Shown: positions 1-12,381 of the stretch, piece after piece | Layout: every line of letters begins with the position of its first letter | Numbering within the stretch: position 1 is the first letter of the stretch | Source: Henckelia pumila | Taxonomy: Eukaryota > Streptophyta > Magnoliopsida > Lamiales > Gesneriaceae | Direction of reading: 5' to 3' | Assembly: GCF_033568475.1 (NCBI RefSeq) | Contig: NC_133121.1 | Location: forward strand, 135,192,375-135,256,374 | DNA: 64,000 nt | The notes under the pieces: generated by a model | The model's database searches: none | Told to the model about the DNA's origin: nothing | What the model saw: the letters and a program-made list of their open reading frames with translations, nothing else | Made by a program: the position numbers and the translations under genes

Positions 1-159
1 AGACAATTTTTTTTAAAAAAAATATCATATCATATATTTTCCTATATTATTCTCTCATTTTGAGGGATTTTCTTTGCTCGATAAGAAATATCTCAAAATT
101 TTTTGTGAGATCATTACGTTAATTAAATGATGATTGATCGATAAAACATAAGTAACCAA

Positions 160-322
160 TTTATCATTTTTCTTACGTGGGCACCGTTAGCTTTCGGTTA
201 ATCTGGTAAATCGTACGAGACAAACTATGTGCGACATACTATTTCAAGAAGATGTTGGTAGGTGAATCGAACTCTTGATTTCTAGTCAAGTACTCATCTA
301 CTACACCAACTAGGACACCCCA
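160..322 (-). mobile_element. tRNA-derived SINE, degraded copy
   Basis: Read on the minus strand, this stretch has a box-A-like start (AGTTGGTGTAGTAGATGAG) and a box-B-like GAGTTCGATTC. A body with GTATGTCGCACA and GTTTGTCTCGTA follows. The same order of words occurs in the better preserved copy at 9243-9473, so this is an older member of that family. It is not a tRNA gene: the cloverleaf 3' half is missing. Confidence 0.65.
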
Positions 323-1029
323 TTGGTGTCATTTTATTGTTCGGGTGATTACTAAGGTAGTTTTTACAATCTCTAAAAATAAGTGATTATTGATATTTTC
401 TTCATGAATTTGTGAATAGAATCTTCATAACCATTTATGTTTAGAGGTTGCAAACACTATCTAAATGCTCGAAAATTTCGATCAAGTTGTGGATAAACTA
501 CTAATGCCGTTAGGTTATGCAGTCGTCGGGCATTCTCAAAGTCTTGCCTTTTTAACAAAACAAAAAAAAGAAAATAAGTCTAGTCTAGTCTTTCTTAGTT
601 TTTATAATGCAATGTTTACCAACTGTTGGGCGGCCAAAACACGTTTCCGTTCTTAATTAATTGCAATTATGATAATAATAACCGGCGTTAGAACAATTTT
701 AGGAAATTCACTCATTCATATGATATCACAAGAATTGGTACAATATCGAAACTTGGTGTTAAAATTGTAACGAACTTCAAAAGTATAAAATAAATATTTA
801 ATCTTGACTCGGCATTCAGCGAAAAGAATTGGTATAAATTGAGAATTACCAGTTTAACGAACCAATGGCAAATGGGCATTAGAAAAATAACAAAGTATGC
901 CACTAGTTCTAGTATAAGTTTCAAGGTCAATAATTACTTCGTTTTTTTATGACTAAAATATACGTCATCTGATTTTATAAATAATATCACCCATTTTACA
1001 AAATTATCTTATCTATATACGAATAGCAT
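323..1029. other. AT-rich intergenic stretch
   Basis: No supported gene. Short open frames here show no family motif or compositional support. The last eight bases are the left target duplication of the hAT remnant that follows. Confidence 0.6.
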
Positions 1030-1517
1030 TAGTGGCGTGCCCAGGATTTTCAATCAGGAGGGACGAATTCAATAAATTAAAAAAATTATTACAACACAAA
1101 ATGTATAATAAAAAGTTATATATTAACTTCATATATTTTTACAATAACACACTCCAATATTTCATAGTTTGAAAATATTGAATAATAGTTTCAATATCAA
1201 CTGTATCAAACACATCACGCTCAATATAAGGTATCAAACCATCATCTAAAACATCATATTCCAACCGATTACGAGGTGATATTTTGATTATTTTTATTGT
1301 TGAAAACACTCTCTACGGTAGCATTTGCAACAAGTAATAACACTGTTAAATTTAAAAATAAATATATCAAATGATATAATCGATCTTTATTCGATTGGAA
1401 CATCATTTTAGCATGTTCGCTAATCCCCGCAACCTTAGATAATTGATTGTTACTTCGCATATCAAAAATAAAGTTAAGAAGTTGATACTCAAGATGAATT
1501 AAATCCATCGAGAATAA

Positions 1518-1858
1518 GGGAGTGTTTGCAAGCACTAAAAAAAAGTGATTGTTAGCTTTTGACTTAAAAAAATCATTTTTGTGTATTTTTTAAATCTAGA
1601 TTATGTGTTAGCTTATGCTTAACTTAATTGAAATCCAAAAGCTAGTCATGTGGTGATTATGATTCTCCAAAAGTGATTCTAATAAGAAGGTCATTGTTAA
1701 AATCACTCTAATCACTTATTTATCAAACACTACCCAACTTTGATTTTTAGATTTTCACATTTATTTTCAAACACTACCAACTTTTGATTTTTCTTAACTT
1801 TTTTATAATCTATAAATTAATCACTTCTACAAAAGCACAATCTATTGCAAACACTCCC
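1518..1858. mobile_element. Tourist-like (PIF/Harbinger) MITE inside the hAT remnant
   Basis: The terminal inverted repeats are GGGAGTGTTTGCAA and TTGCAAACACTCCC, flanked by a TAA duplication at 1515-1517 and 1859-1861. It is 341 bp and AT-rich, with no coding capacity. A related copy in the opposite orientation lies in the PRCC-gene intron (61893-62288). It interrupts the hAT remnant, so it is the younger insertion. Confidence 0.85.
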
Positions 1859-2121
1859 TAAATCAGGTGGATAAAAATGAGTAAGCTAAATCAAATTTCT
1901 CATGTCACATTCAAGCATAAAAGACTTCGTTTTTCAAAAACAAATATGAGTCAATACAAATCATACTGTCAAATCTATTATAGTCTAAAATAAATTTATT
2001 CTTATATTATTCATCAAAGATCATCCTAATCAATATAAAATTAAATCAACATTCTAAAATATATTATATGTATAGTACTAAGTTTTTTAAAAAAAAATTC
2101 AAAGGAGCGATCGCACAAATA

Positions 2122-2238
2122 AATTTATATTTAAAAGATATATCATGTATATAGTACTAAAAATTTTTATAATTTGAAAAATAAATTTATATTTAAAAGA
2201 TATATCATGTATATAGTACTAAAAATTTTTATAATTTG
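2122..2238. repeat. Tandem duplication, unit about 57-62 bp
   Basis: Two nearly identical units sit side by side, both containing AAAGATATATCATGTATATA and the following AGTACTAAAAATTTTTATAA. They lie within the right part of the hAT remnant. Confidence 0.85.
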
Positions 2239-2329
2239 AGGGGAGCAATCGCACCCTTTCGGAACCATATAGCTCCACCACTGAATAGCATACATTAAAA
2301 AAAAACAACCTATATATGAATGGTTGACT

Positions 2330-2550
2330 TGTATCTGATAAAGCTGGTCAATAAGTTGATCAATTGCTACTATTTAACTCGGGCTTTCTTTTACACATTT
2401 CATAATAATAATAATAATGGTGAGGATTCGATTCAACTAGCCAACACTTTTTCAAGCAAATCTGTTAGACAAAATTTACCTAATACAATATGGTTTGCAA
2501 ACTATTGTGTTAGACTGAGATTTACGGCCCACGCATAAATAATTATAATA
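2330..2550 (+). mobile_element. Diverged SINE of the 9243-9473 family
   Basis: A box-B-like GGATTCGATTC is followed by CAACACTTTTTCAAGC and then GGTTTGCAAACTATTGTG and GTTAGACTGAGATTTAC. These match, in order, the body words of the copy at 12723-12948. The 5' part is poorly conserved and an ATT-rich tail follows. About 150 bp of unassigned sequence then separates it from the 3' end of the HINT3-like gene. Confidence 0.6.
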
Positions 2551-2697
2551 ATAATATCAAATTCTTAAAAAATAATTTATTGCAAACTCAAGTTGCACCC
2601 TGTAGGCAATGGAGCAAAAATAATTGGATCCTATATTTTTGTGTATATATAATACAATATAAACATCATACAATCCACACAAAAACCATTGATCGCT

Positions 2698-5600
2698 TCA
2701 GTTACCTATGAGGCTGGTTGCCTGACCTTTGTTATCTTCACACTCATTTGAAGAAGATAGATTTTCCCGAATGCAATCTGCAAGTTGAGAAGCTTCTTGA
2801 TCAATCTTCAACGGACGCCTTCGTAGAGACTGTAAATGCTCATCCTCGGTCAGAATTGGCTCTCGCCTAATAAGGATTTTGTAGTAACATGAAGGGAAGA
2901 AAAACACTTACCTCAGAAGCCCATAAGCAGTCGTGTGATTTACGAGGAATTATATGAATGTGTGTCTGAACTTGTCACGCCACATAAAAGTACAATATCA
3001 ATATTTGTTACAAAATATATGCATATTATCATCAGGTCACCATTTTCCATGAGCCCAACAAATTTTTTAGGAAAAATCATTTCTAACAGTATTTTCCATT
3101 TCATCACAACCGTCAATATGGTACGTACAAGATGAAGGTGTTTTGTTTTGTTTTGCTATGACAGTTTATTGAAATTTTATGTAGCAGAACTTACATGATA
3201 TATCACTTGGCCAGCGGCTTTACCATTGTTCACCAGCAAGTTGAAAGAATCTGCATGGTTAAAACATTTTTAGACAGTTCTCTCTCTGTCGGTGGTCAAG
3301 CATAAACAAGTGACAATCAGGTGAATGAAGAGATACCATAATATGATGGGAAAAACTGATACGCTAGATTAACCTTGTATCATATTCTTTACTACACAGA
3401 AACACTTGCCTCACTGCAAGACTCTTCAGCGAAAAGTAGCTATTTCGAATGTAGATTATGAAAATTACTCATGGTTCTTGCCAAAATTTCATTTGGTAAG
3501 ACTCATCACTTCAAAGCCAGATTTCATAATGTCCTATATTCGTCAAGAAAACAGAATCAGGCATGTGCTTGTATAAGATTTGCAAGAGTTCAGCCTCTAT
3601 CATTTAAAGACCAACTCTGAGGGATCTCACAGAAAATCTTGGGTGTTACGAGTAAAGCTAAATGACGTGACCGAAAACTAAAGAATCATAAATGTAGAAT
3701 CAACGTGCTCAGCATTAGTTACCAGAATGGGTACGGGTACGGGCACAAATATCAAAGTAAAGCTAAAAAATCTTTGGAACTTGCTTGCAAATTCCAGTGG
3801 CTCAAAGTTGTTTCGTGTTGTAAAAGACTAGCAATCACACTCAAAAGCCCAAGTCATTTACTTATACTCGCACATATATAACAGCGGAATTTTATAACCA
3901 TGGCAGCTGGAGCAGCGATTATTCAAAATTTGACCACCTTTTGTTATTGGTAGCATTATCGGGCACAAAAGTGTATCATGCATACAAAACATGATGTTAT
4001 TGATATCTGGTATGGAGCCACTCTAGTTGCTAGGATATTGATTTTGCTAGTTGCTCCATCATTGAAGGTCTTGTACAAAGTCACGTAGACTAGAACAAGT
4101 AGAACCTCTGGAATTGCAGAATACAGATAGCAGCACATTCCAGATAATACTTTTGCTGGTAACTCTAGAGAGACTGGAAAGTGAATCTCCACCACTAAAA
4201 AAACTTCCTAAATCAAGAAGTCAACTGATCACAACCATCAGGTAAATCTTCAAACTCTCAAGCATAACAAAGCTTTCTTCCTTTGTCTTCGTGTTTTCTT
4301 CAGGTTTCCTAAACTCTCACTATTCATTCTCGTAGGATACTACTCTAGGGTTTGTAAGGACGAGACAAAAGGGCTAAAGGCAACAAGTATTTAAAAGGGT
4401 TGAGCACAGGAAAAGAGCAACCTGCTCTGCAATTAATTCTCAAGTTCAGAACAAAGGATCCCAACAAACTCTCAGCAAAGTACACCATATGCAAAAAACA
4501 TACAGTAAGTAGGTGAAAGCCCTCCTCCAGCAAAAATACTAAAAAATCTATATGTGAAAATTACTACATAAAATGAACCTCAAATTCATAAACAAATGGC
4601 ATTGAACAGTAAGAAAAGTATAGCGATGACACCAATAACAAGAAAACCATCACCACCGCGACACTGATGTTAACGGTGTCAGAAAGAGAATAAACAAAAG
4701 GATGCCTAAGTTGACAAGAAGACATACCAAAACCAGTAGCTTTCATGACAGCATTGCTAATCATAGGCACTTTTGAACACATAGCCCCTATAATCTGCAT
4801 CAGGATGTTACAATTTAGTGATACTCATAACTCTTTTTTATTTATAGGAGTGATACGCATTACGCAGAACTCAGCACCTCTATGACACAATATTAACTCA
4901 ATGTCCAAATATACTAGCATCGTCCTCGTGTTTAAGACTAGATTGATATTTTTTAGAACAAGTCAAGGTGGCAACTGGGAGAACAAACATAAGACAACAA
5001 AATGTAAGATTGGTCAACCAATATCACCAAGCTAACTCAGCTAAATATGGAAATAAATTATTCCATGAAAAATATATTTTGCATTGAATTAAGCATTTTA
5101 AAATATTTGATATCACATTATCAATATTTATATATATATATATATAATATATTGATATCACATAAATTTTCAAACAATGCCTGAAGTATGAGAAACAACA
5201 GAGGTTCTTTTAAATCCTGCAATAAGGATCCACCAATTTTCTGGTGGATTTATGGGAACAAAACTTCAAGCTCCTATCACCAAAAGGTAAATTTCAAGAC
5301 TGTTTTATAAAAGGTTGATTATTAGAGTAAAGTTAGACACAGGAACCATAAATTCAAACAGAAACCAAAATGTAACAAGGCGGTAAAAGAACTATATGTG
5401 ATCACAAGTGGCAACCCCATTTTTTAAGAAATTATGATAGTATATACATTAATAACGAAGGAATGAAAAAAACCATAGTTTTATCAAACTTAAGTTCACA
5501 CTGTATTCAATTGCAGTTCACAATAATTATTTATGCAGACAAGCGAGACAAATCTTCCATCTCATGCATTATTATCTAGCAACTTCACATTTAAAGAATT

Positions 5601-6792
5601 TAAGAAAAAACAAAATAACGTCATGCAACGTCTCCTCTCAATGTCAAAAAATACAAGAATACATGAAAAACTTACCGATGGAGGAGTCATGTCCAATGAA
5701 GGAAAATGGCATTTAGGTATGATAAGCAAGTGCCTAAAGAATTTGTAAAAAATGAAGTTAGCACATGTTAATAAAGACTGAAAGGATTGAAATTAAAAAC
5801 TTAAACTAGAAACTTATTAACTAGTACGACTAGAAGTAAATGTCATGCCTCAGAATATGTAAACTACGATGACATTGTTTCATGTAAATCCAAACATTTA
5901 AAGGAGCAAATAACCATCACTCCATAAGAATAAGACGGTAATTGTATTACGTAAGGCCATGGAATAATTTAAGCTGTTTTAACATATAATACCTTACCCA
6001 AGACTCAAAGGATGTGTATCCAAAATGCACATGCATGCATCATCTTCATAAACCTACAGGATAACAAAGTTTGAGCAATAACCAAAAATCAGAAACTACT
6101 CATACAAAGTAACAACTTTAGAGAAACATTCTAAGATCAAACAATGCATTGAAAGTTGAGATGCTAGTTCTCGGTTGAAAAATTAGCAAAAGAGTATTCC
6201 TTGAAGGATAATTATTGGTCAAGCCGAGCATGTTCCCTTCATAAAGTTCCAAGATTCCCTAAGAACAAAATAAAAACCACTACTCAATCTATCCACCAAA
6301 GCCAAAAATACAGAGTATAACAATATCAGGTCAAACATTCCGAGTTCCTTGTTCCCCTTCAGCTCGGTCCACTTTTATGAAATAATAAGGTGATTTGGAA
6401 AAACACTAGCTACTTCTTTTATATATATATATATCCAAAGTCGAGAGGAGTGAACCCATGGGAACCCCACACACACTTTCTTGTCGAATTCTAGATTTCA
6501 ATTTCGTGATTCAGCTATTCACAAGCGAAGCAACACTCTCCGAGTAAGGAAAAATGGCTGTGAAACACATCAAAGAAGACAAATTTAACACAAAATCGAG
6601 GATAAATAAAAAGGAAGTAGAGTAAAAACGCGCCTTAAAAGCAGGTGCTTCGCCCCGAATAATCTTGCAAAAAACGCAATCGGTCTCTCCGTTGGTTTTT
6701 CTGCAAGAGGAAGTAGAAAGGCAAGGAGTTGTGGCGGAAGGGTTGAGGTGTGAAGAAAGCAGAAGCAAACGACGTCGTGCAGGGCACTCCAT
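2698..6792 (-). CDS. HINT3: HINT3-type histidine-triad nucleotide-binding protein
   Basis: A histidine-triad hydrolase of the plant HINT3 type; the family cleaves nucleoside phosphoramidates and adenylylsulfate. Seven minus-strand exons close into one frame: 6634-6792, 5998-6053, 5676-5733, 4728-4794, 3195-3250, 2912-2965 and 2698-2829, giving 193 residues, about the usual length. Residues 1-35 are a Ser/Thr-rich leader. CVFCKIIRGE (39-48) opens the HIT domain and VYEDD follows. The active-site triad is His132-Thr-His134-Ile-His136, followed by IIPRK, and LWASESLRRRPLKIDQEA near the C-terminus is typical of the subgroup. Start chosen: the ATG at 6792 that gives the full leader. The first intron must begin with GC (AAG|GCGCGT) for the frame to close; all the others are GT-AG. 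The leader could be a transit peptide, which is not proven. Confidence 0.9.
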
Positions 6793-7262
6793 TTACATTT
6801 ACAGTAGGAAAGGTGTTGATAAGCTAGGAATGCTCGTCCGCCATGGATTTGAAGGAGATGATTTGATTTGTGGGTTTTTTTTAATTTGGATCATTTATCA
6901 TCATTGTTGTTGTTTGTTTGATTGAATTTAGTTTTATTTTCTTTTCTAAAAGCTTCATTTTATACATTTAATTATTATTTGTTTTTCTCAAAAAAATAAG
7001 ACACGATTCGATGAGATATGTGTGTGTAATAAAGTGCTGATGTGAAAATTCATGGATATAGGTAGTGTTTAGCATAGAATTCTAGGAAATATTTCTAGCT
7101 TTTTTTAAAACAAAATTTTAGTCATTTTTTAATAAAATTTTTAAAATTTTGTTAAAAACTAATAAATGCTTACTAGAAGTTTTCCCAAACATTCACATAG
7201 TGTGTTGATATATTATGTCAATTTGAATATTTTGTCAAAAACAATATGATAAGAATTTTACT
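6793..7262. other. Upstream region of the HINT3-like gene
   Basis: It contains the presumed 5' UTR and promoter of the minus-strand gene, then AT-rich DNA. Around 7063-7195 there is a weak inverted repeat (TGTTTAGCATAGAATTCTAG against the complement near 7170-7195) that may be a decayed MITE. No gene is seen. Confidence 0.5.
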
Positions 7263-7750
7263 AGGGGTGTTAATTATTCGGGTATATTGGGAGGATTCGG
7301 GTTGGTTTGACGCAATATATTATTAAAAAAATTATCAATTTGAACTTGATCCGAATCTGGATCAACCCGAACTCGAACCTGGATAACCCAAATTTAATTT
7401 TTATTTTTTAACAAAATAATTTAATAAAAATTCAAATTACACAATAATAATAATAAATTTTAATTTTAATTTAAACACATGATAACAAAAAGTAAAAAAA
7501 TATATCTTAAAAATAAAAAAATAAAAAATATTAAATAATGAAAATGTATTATATTATTAAATACAATAAGATGAATGTCAATTTTGCTTGACACTGTATA
7601 AATAATAATTTAAAAAAATTTGGGACCCGAACTTGATTACTTTTTTTAGTCCGTTTTCGGGTCCAACCCAAACCTAAAACCCCTCAATCTTAACCCGAAA
7701 TTTATGGAATCGATGTGTTGGGTTCGGATCAGTTTTTTGACATGTCGACT
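7263..7750. mobile_element. hAT-like non-autonomous element, one end decayed
   Basis: It starts TAGGGGTGTTAATTATTCGG. Both arms repeat words such as CGGGTT, AACCCGAA and ACCCGAAC, in opposite orientations left and right. This is the same design as the elements at 8511, 12995 and 29486. The right end (near TTTTTTGACATG) has lost the expected CACCCCTA, and no target duplication was found, so the right boundary is approximate. Confidence 0.55.
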
Positions 7751-7996
7751 TTATGTACATGAAAATATAATGATAAGGTACATTTCAACCTAACATATGG
7801 GTAATACCTCAATGATAGATTTAATATCTCATAATTTGTCACGTCAATAATATATTATTAATTACGCCTATGTGTAAAAATACGAATCGTTGGATGCATG
7901 ATTTGGATATTACCAATATGATAGAATTTCATCTACCGATAGGTAATAAAAAAACCCAAAATTACTCGATGACCATAAACGCATGAGTCAATCAAG

Positions 7997-8167
7997 GCTT
8001 TGTCTATGCTAGCACATGGGCACTGCCCATGTGATGCATCCAATGACTCATATTTTTTTGGATTTGATTTGATCTTATTTTAAATGAGATTATATCAAGT
8101 CCAAAAAAACATGGACCATTGGATCCTATTCGGATACTACCCGAATGGGGTAACATAGACAAAACCG
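7997..8167. mobile_element. Foldback MITE
   Basis: It is an imperfect palindrome. Left GGCTTTGTCTATG pairs with right CATAGACAAAACC, and TTTTTTTGGATTTGAT pairs with ATCAAGTCCAAAAAAA around a centre near 8085. GTCAAT occurs in both flanks (near 7988 and at 8167) and may be a target duplication. No coding capacity. Confidence 0.65.
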
Positions 8168-8510
8168 TCAATTGGATGCTTGATTATAATGTGAAGTACG
8201 GTAAAAAAAATTTAAAGTTAAATCCAAGTGAGTAAATTATTATTGTCGTTGTTGAAAATAACATGAGTATTTATGGTATATATATTAATGGAAGGCCCAT
8301 TAACAAATGACAACATGCACAAATTTCTACAATGTTATTTTTTTTCAATCAAATGATATCTAGGCTTGTTTTGGACGAGTATTTTAAAAATATTTTTTAA
8401 AATATTTTATAAATGAAAAAAACACTTAAAATTATATGGTTGGATAATATTTTTATAAAACTTTTTTGATTTTTTTTTAAAAAATGTGCTATCTTAGTGT
8501 ACTTTAAAAC

Positions 8511-9037
8511 TAGGGATGTAAACGATTCGAGCTTAACCGAGCTTTTGAATGTTCAAGCTCGTTCACTTATAAACGAGTCGAGCCCGAGCTTATTTAACGA
8601 ATATATGCATGGCTCACGAGCTTATTCGAGCTTTTATCGAGCCTAAACGAGCTTAATATATTTAAACTGTAAACTTAAATATTCATTAAATTAATTAAAA
8701 ATTAAATTATATATTTGAAAAAATATATAATATTATTATTAAAATTTGTAATTTTATTCTAATAAATTAATTTTTATAGATTTTTTAATATTTTCCATAA
8801 GTAAAGTGTAAATTTATAAATTAAATATCAATACTATTATTTTTTCGTCTAAGAGATGACTTACGAGCTTGTTAACGAGCCTGTTAACGAGCATGTTCAC
8901 GAGCTAACGAGCCGAATATTGTAAAGCTCGAGCTTGGTTCGTTTGCCTTAACGAGCCTCATTAAACGAGCTCGAACGAGCTTTTAACGAGCCGAGACCCG
9001 AACAGTTCGCGAACTGTTCGTCTCATTTACATCCCTA
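8511..9037. mobile_element. hAT-like element built of CGAGC words
   Basis: The ends are TAGGGATGTAAACGA and TCATTTACATCCCTA, an inverted pair. The arms are filled with many copies of ACGAGC or GCTCGT, and the centre is AT-rich filler. The flanks TTTAAAAC and CAAAAAAC agree at 5 of 8 positions, compatible with an aged 8-bp duplication. No coding frame. Such elements are dispersed widely in plants. Confidence 0.7.
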
Positions 9038-9242
9038 CAAAAAACAATTAAGATGTGTTTTTTTACACTTTTAAAAACAAAAAGGTTGATTAAGTAAGAA
9101 TTAAAAGATTTTTATAAAACAATGGTTGTCCAAAAAACTCCAAACTCCTTCATAATTATTTTTAACTGTGAAATCATTTTCAAAAGAACCTCTGTTGTTT
9201 CACGATGGCCTCATTTTTTGTAAAATAAAATAGAGAGACATG

Positions 9243-9473
9243 CCCTCAATGAGATGTTCAAGTTGGTGGAGTAGGTGAACTCTTGGTTAGAGTCACGAGT
9301 TTGATTCCCCCTACCAACACTTTTTTGGACTAGTATGTCGCACAGAGCTTGTCTAGTATAGATTACCTGGCTAGCATAATTTGCGGGTCATTAAATTAGT
9401 TCGAAAATTTACCCAATACACATAGAAAGATAGTGACTGCAGATTTTTACTTCATAAAAATAAAAAAAAATAA
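9243..9473 (+). mobile_element. tRNA-derived SINE with 16-bp target duplication
   Basis: The best copy in the window. Box A region AAGTTGGTGGAGTAGGTGAA; box B GAGTTTGATTCCCC; body with GTATGTCGCACAGAG and GATTACCTGGCTAG; A-rich tail. The 16 bases before it (9227-9242) and after it (9474-9489) match at 15 of 16 positions (AAAATAGAG, then A or G, then GACATG). That duplication fixes the insertion limits and the orientation. Confidence 0.88.
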
Positions 9474-9489
9474 AAAATAGAGGGACATG

Positions 9490-11846
9490 TATAACAAGCT
9501 ATAATTTAATGTGAAATATTGGCAGGTTGGTTACAGTCTTTCAAGATGGGCCAAATTATTGCCTGCCCATTTTGGAAGCCCAATTCCGAAAACAAAAAAC
9601 AAAAATCGATCCTATTAAATGAAACCAATCATTTTTTTTTCTTAAAAAAATAAAGGAAACTCATCGATGAGGGTTTGGACTTCAAATTTTCGACATGAAT
9701 TTATTTAATTAATTCTAGTATGCATTTTAAATTTTTTTATCTACGTTTTGAATTATTTTTTAAACTAAGACTAGGTATTGTTTGAATTATTTTAAATCCT
9801 TACATATATACTTCAATCAAACAATTTGCATCTGTTCGCATATACAAAAAAAAATATGTAAACTTGAAATTTTCTCGTTGCATGTATGGAAATGCAATTT
9901 ACCTCCCATAATCATTTCAAACATTTTGCACATATTCCAATATAAAATCCAATAGCTATTCATGATGCAAATATAATGAAGTTTTGAAAGCCCCTGCCCG
10001 ATCTCCCAACCAAAACAAAGCTCATGTGTGAACCCACAAAAACTTTTATATATAAGATCATATCATAAATCAATTTTGAGAGAAATATTTTCAACTAGGC
10101 TCAATCTAATTCGTAAAAATTTATATTTTTGTGTCAAAATTATTAGTATCCACAACAAATATGATTTGAATCGAATCAATGCGTCTCACGAATATAAATC
10201 TATGAACTGTTTCACAATAGACATACTCTATCGACCTAATGAGTAATTAAAGTGACAAGCATGCATTTTGTGAAAAATTTCACCAAATGTCAAACATTAA
10301 GGTATTGTTTTCTAGAGCTTCTAGGAAGCGTTTTTCAGCTTTTCCTTAACCAAATTTATAAAAAAAAAAACTGAGAAGTGCTTTCTAAAAACTCTACAAA
10401 TTCAAATTTTTGTTTAAAAAAAAGATGAAAAATGCTTCTAAAAACTCTACAAATTCAAAATTTTGTTTTAAAAAAAATATGAAAAATGGTTCAAAAAACT
10501 ATACAAAACACTACTAAATTAAAAGCATCGACACCCACCCAAAATACTCTCAGCCTCGCAACATATACTTTGATCCTTCCACTGTTTTTTAGCGTGTGAT
10601 AGTATATTTATCTATATCTCGAGAGTTTTTAATATCATTTTTTTCAAAAAAATAAAAATAAAAATAAAAATCGACATCCCCATTTTTTTACATGATTAAT
10701 TGTTACTGGTCATAGTCAACATATTACAAATTTTATAGTTTTAAGATATTAAATAACAAGTTTAATTATAGAGGTGTTATAATTGTTGTTTGACAAACCA
10801 ACATTATTTATCTACGTATCAGCGCTCTAGTTCAAAAATAATTTAAAATTGTTATAATAAGATGAAATTTTCTATGAGTCAGTCGTGTCGGTGATCTATT
10901 TTATAAAATTACTCGTAAAATTATCTCATAAATCTTCTATGAAATAATAGAAGACTTGCAATATATATTGATAAAAATAACATTATACTACAATCTTTTG
11001 TGTAATACTTAACATAGATGTGTAAACAATTAGTATCGATCTCATCATTTAAATCAAATGGTTGTGTTATAAAATGTTCTCTTTCAGTTCAAAAAAAATC
11101 TCTTTAATAGATGACAAGTCAAATATTTGATTTTTAAATGAGCCACTGTGGCAGAAAATAAAAGTTGAAAATATTGAATTAGCATATCATTAGAAATGTG
11201 CTTAAGAGTTTGCCAACATTATTAAACTCATGTGTTGTGACATATTTCGTAGATACCCTAATAGCCTATCAACATATTCGTCAACTATAACTTAGTATTA
11301 GTAATTTAATATATTGAACAATATTTAGGTTTCTCACGAATTTTCAAACACGGTTCTTTTGGAATAATTTCAACAGCATCAACATTTATTTTGATACATA
11401 AAAAAAATGCAGTGGCTGTGGCAATCAAACTACTTAACCAGTTAACTTGAGAAGAAAAAAAACGCACATAACGACAAAATAAAAATAAAATAAAATTCGT
11501 TATTTAAAAAAAAAAACAATAGAGCAGAATACACATTTTATTGAGTTCGATTTTATAACATGTTACGTAATTATAGAATATATATACATTTTATTGAGTT
11601 CGATTTTATAACATGTTACGTAATTATCTATTTATTTCATATTTATTATGGTTGAAAAAATAAAAAAAATAGATTATTTGATACATTTAGAATATATGAG
11701 TTGGAAAATTTTGGAAATAGATCAAGAACATGGATATCCAGTGATTAAAGAATGAAAATATGGAGATTTGAGTCGGAGACGTACAGTCTTATAAAAATAT
11801 TCGGGTGGATTTTATTTATATAATAACATGCGCGATCGATCAGGAC
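9490..11846. other. AT-rich intergenic region with decayed repeats
   Basis: No supported gene. At 10318-10525 there are about three imperfect units containing AAAAACTCTACAAATTCAAA, possibly a decayed MITE with TAGAGCTTCTAGGAAGC near its left end. At about 10042-10235 there is a weak copy of the GTGAGACGGTCTCAC-type MITE. A further tandem duplication lies at 11531-11628. Confidence 0.5.
11531..11628. repeat. Tandem duplication, about 43 bp twice
   Basis: The unit ACATTTTATTGAGTTCGATT followed by TTATAACATGTTACGTAATT occurs twice, about 55 bp apart, with no visible difference over the core. Confidence 0.85.
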
Positions 11847-12030
11847 AAATGCTATACACGCTGCTCGAGAATTTATTTTGTGATAATTTTGTATAAATAA
11901 TCAAAAGGATTAAAATTTATAGAAAAGTGAAAGATAGGCTTAGCTGTGCCTTAGAAATTCGCTTGAGCATTTGTCACCATATGCAGTATGCTTGCAATTT
12001 GAGGAGATGCGAATTATGTTTGATGGCATG
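11847..12030 (+). repeat. Duplicated segment, copy 1 (uninterrupted)
   Basis: It shares ordered words with 12606-12722 plus 12949-13340: TATACACG, AAAAGTGAAAGATAG against GTGTGAAAGATAG, AGGCTTAGCTGTGCCTTA against AGGCTTACCTATGCCTTA, and CTTGCAATTTGAGG against CTTGCCATTTGAG. This copy lacks the SINE and the hAT-like element that split the other. Confidence 0.6.
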
Positions 12031-12182
12031 CATTGACGTAAGGCAGATAAAATATAATTCGATGATTTGTGACGCATCTGATCTCAAAATCATACGCAAG
12101 ACTCAATTATAATAATTTTTTGCCTAACTAAATGAAACTATACAATACATTGGGAAACAACTATTTGAATTTTCACAAAAAC

Positions 12183-12345
12183 TTTTATGAGATCGTCTCA
12201 TGATTAAATTTGTGATACATATATTTGATATGATATGACTAATGAAAAAAAATTTATGTCGAAATTACTTTTCAATGAAAATATAAATAAAATTGACACA
12301 CATCATGAATATAGATTGATAATACCGTCTCACATAATCAAACGT
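12183..12345. mobile_element. MITE copy of the GAGAC-GTCTC family
   Basis: One end holds TGAGATCGTCTCATGATTAA and the other GATAATACCGTCTCACATAA, with an AT-rich centre that includes AAAATTTATGTCGAAATTA. It belongs to the family listed at 59355-59495. Confidence 0.5.
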
Positions 12346-12381
12346 ACTCTTAACATTTATATATACATAATCTTGTTCCTC

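Larger units (their letters stand above)
1030..2283 (-). mobile_element. hAT-superfamily remnant with intact 8-bp target duplication
   Basis: The exact 8-bp sequence AATAGCAT flanks the element on both sides (1022-1029 and 2284-2291). The ends read TAGTGGCGTGCC and, inverted, CAGTGGTGGAGC, imperfect terminal repeats of hAT type. Inside, minus-strand codons around 1290-1500 resemble the C-terminal dimerisation region of hAT/TTF-type transposases (LLVANATVESVFNNKN, compare the family pattern LP.A.ASVER.FS). The rest of the transposase is missing, so it is a decayed internal-deletion copy. A Tourist-like MITE (1518-1858) sits within it, and the part near 2122-2238 is duplicated in tandem. Confidence 0.75.

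Noticed and set aside
240-310. tRNA gene candidate
   Set aside because: Box-like sequences are present but there is no cloverleaf; it matches the SINE family instead.
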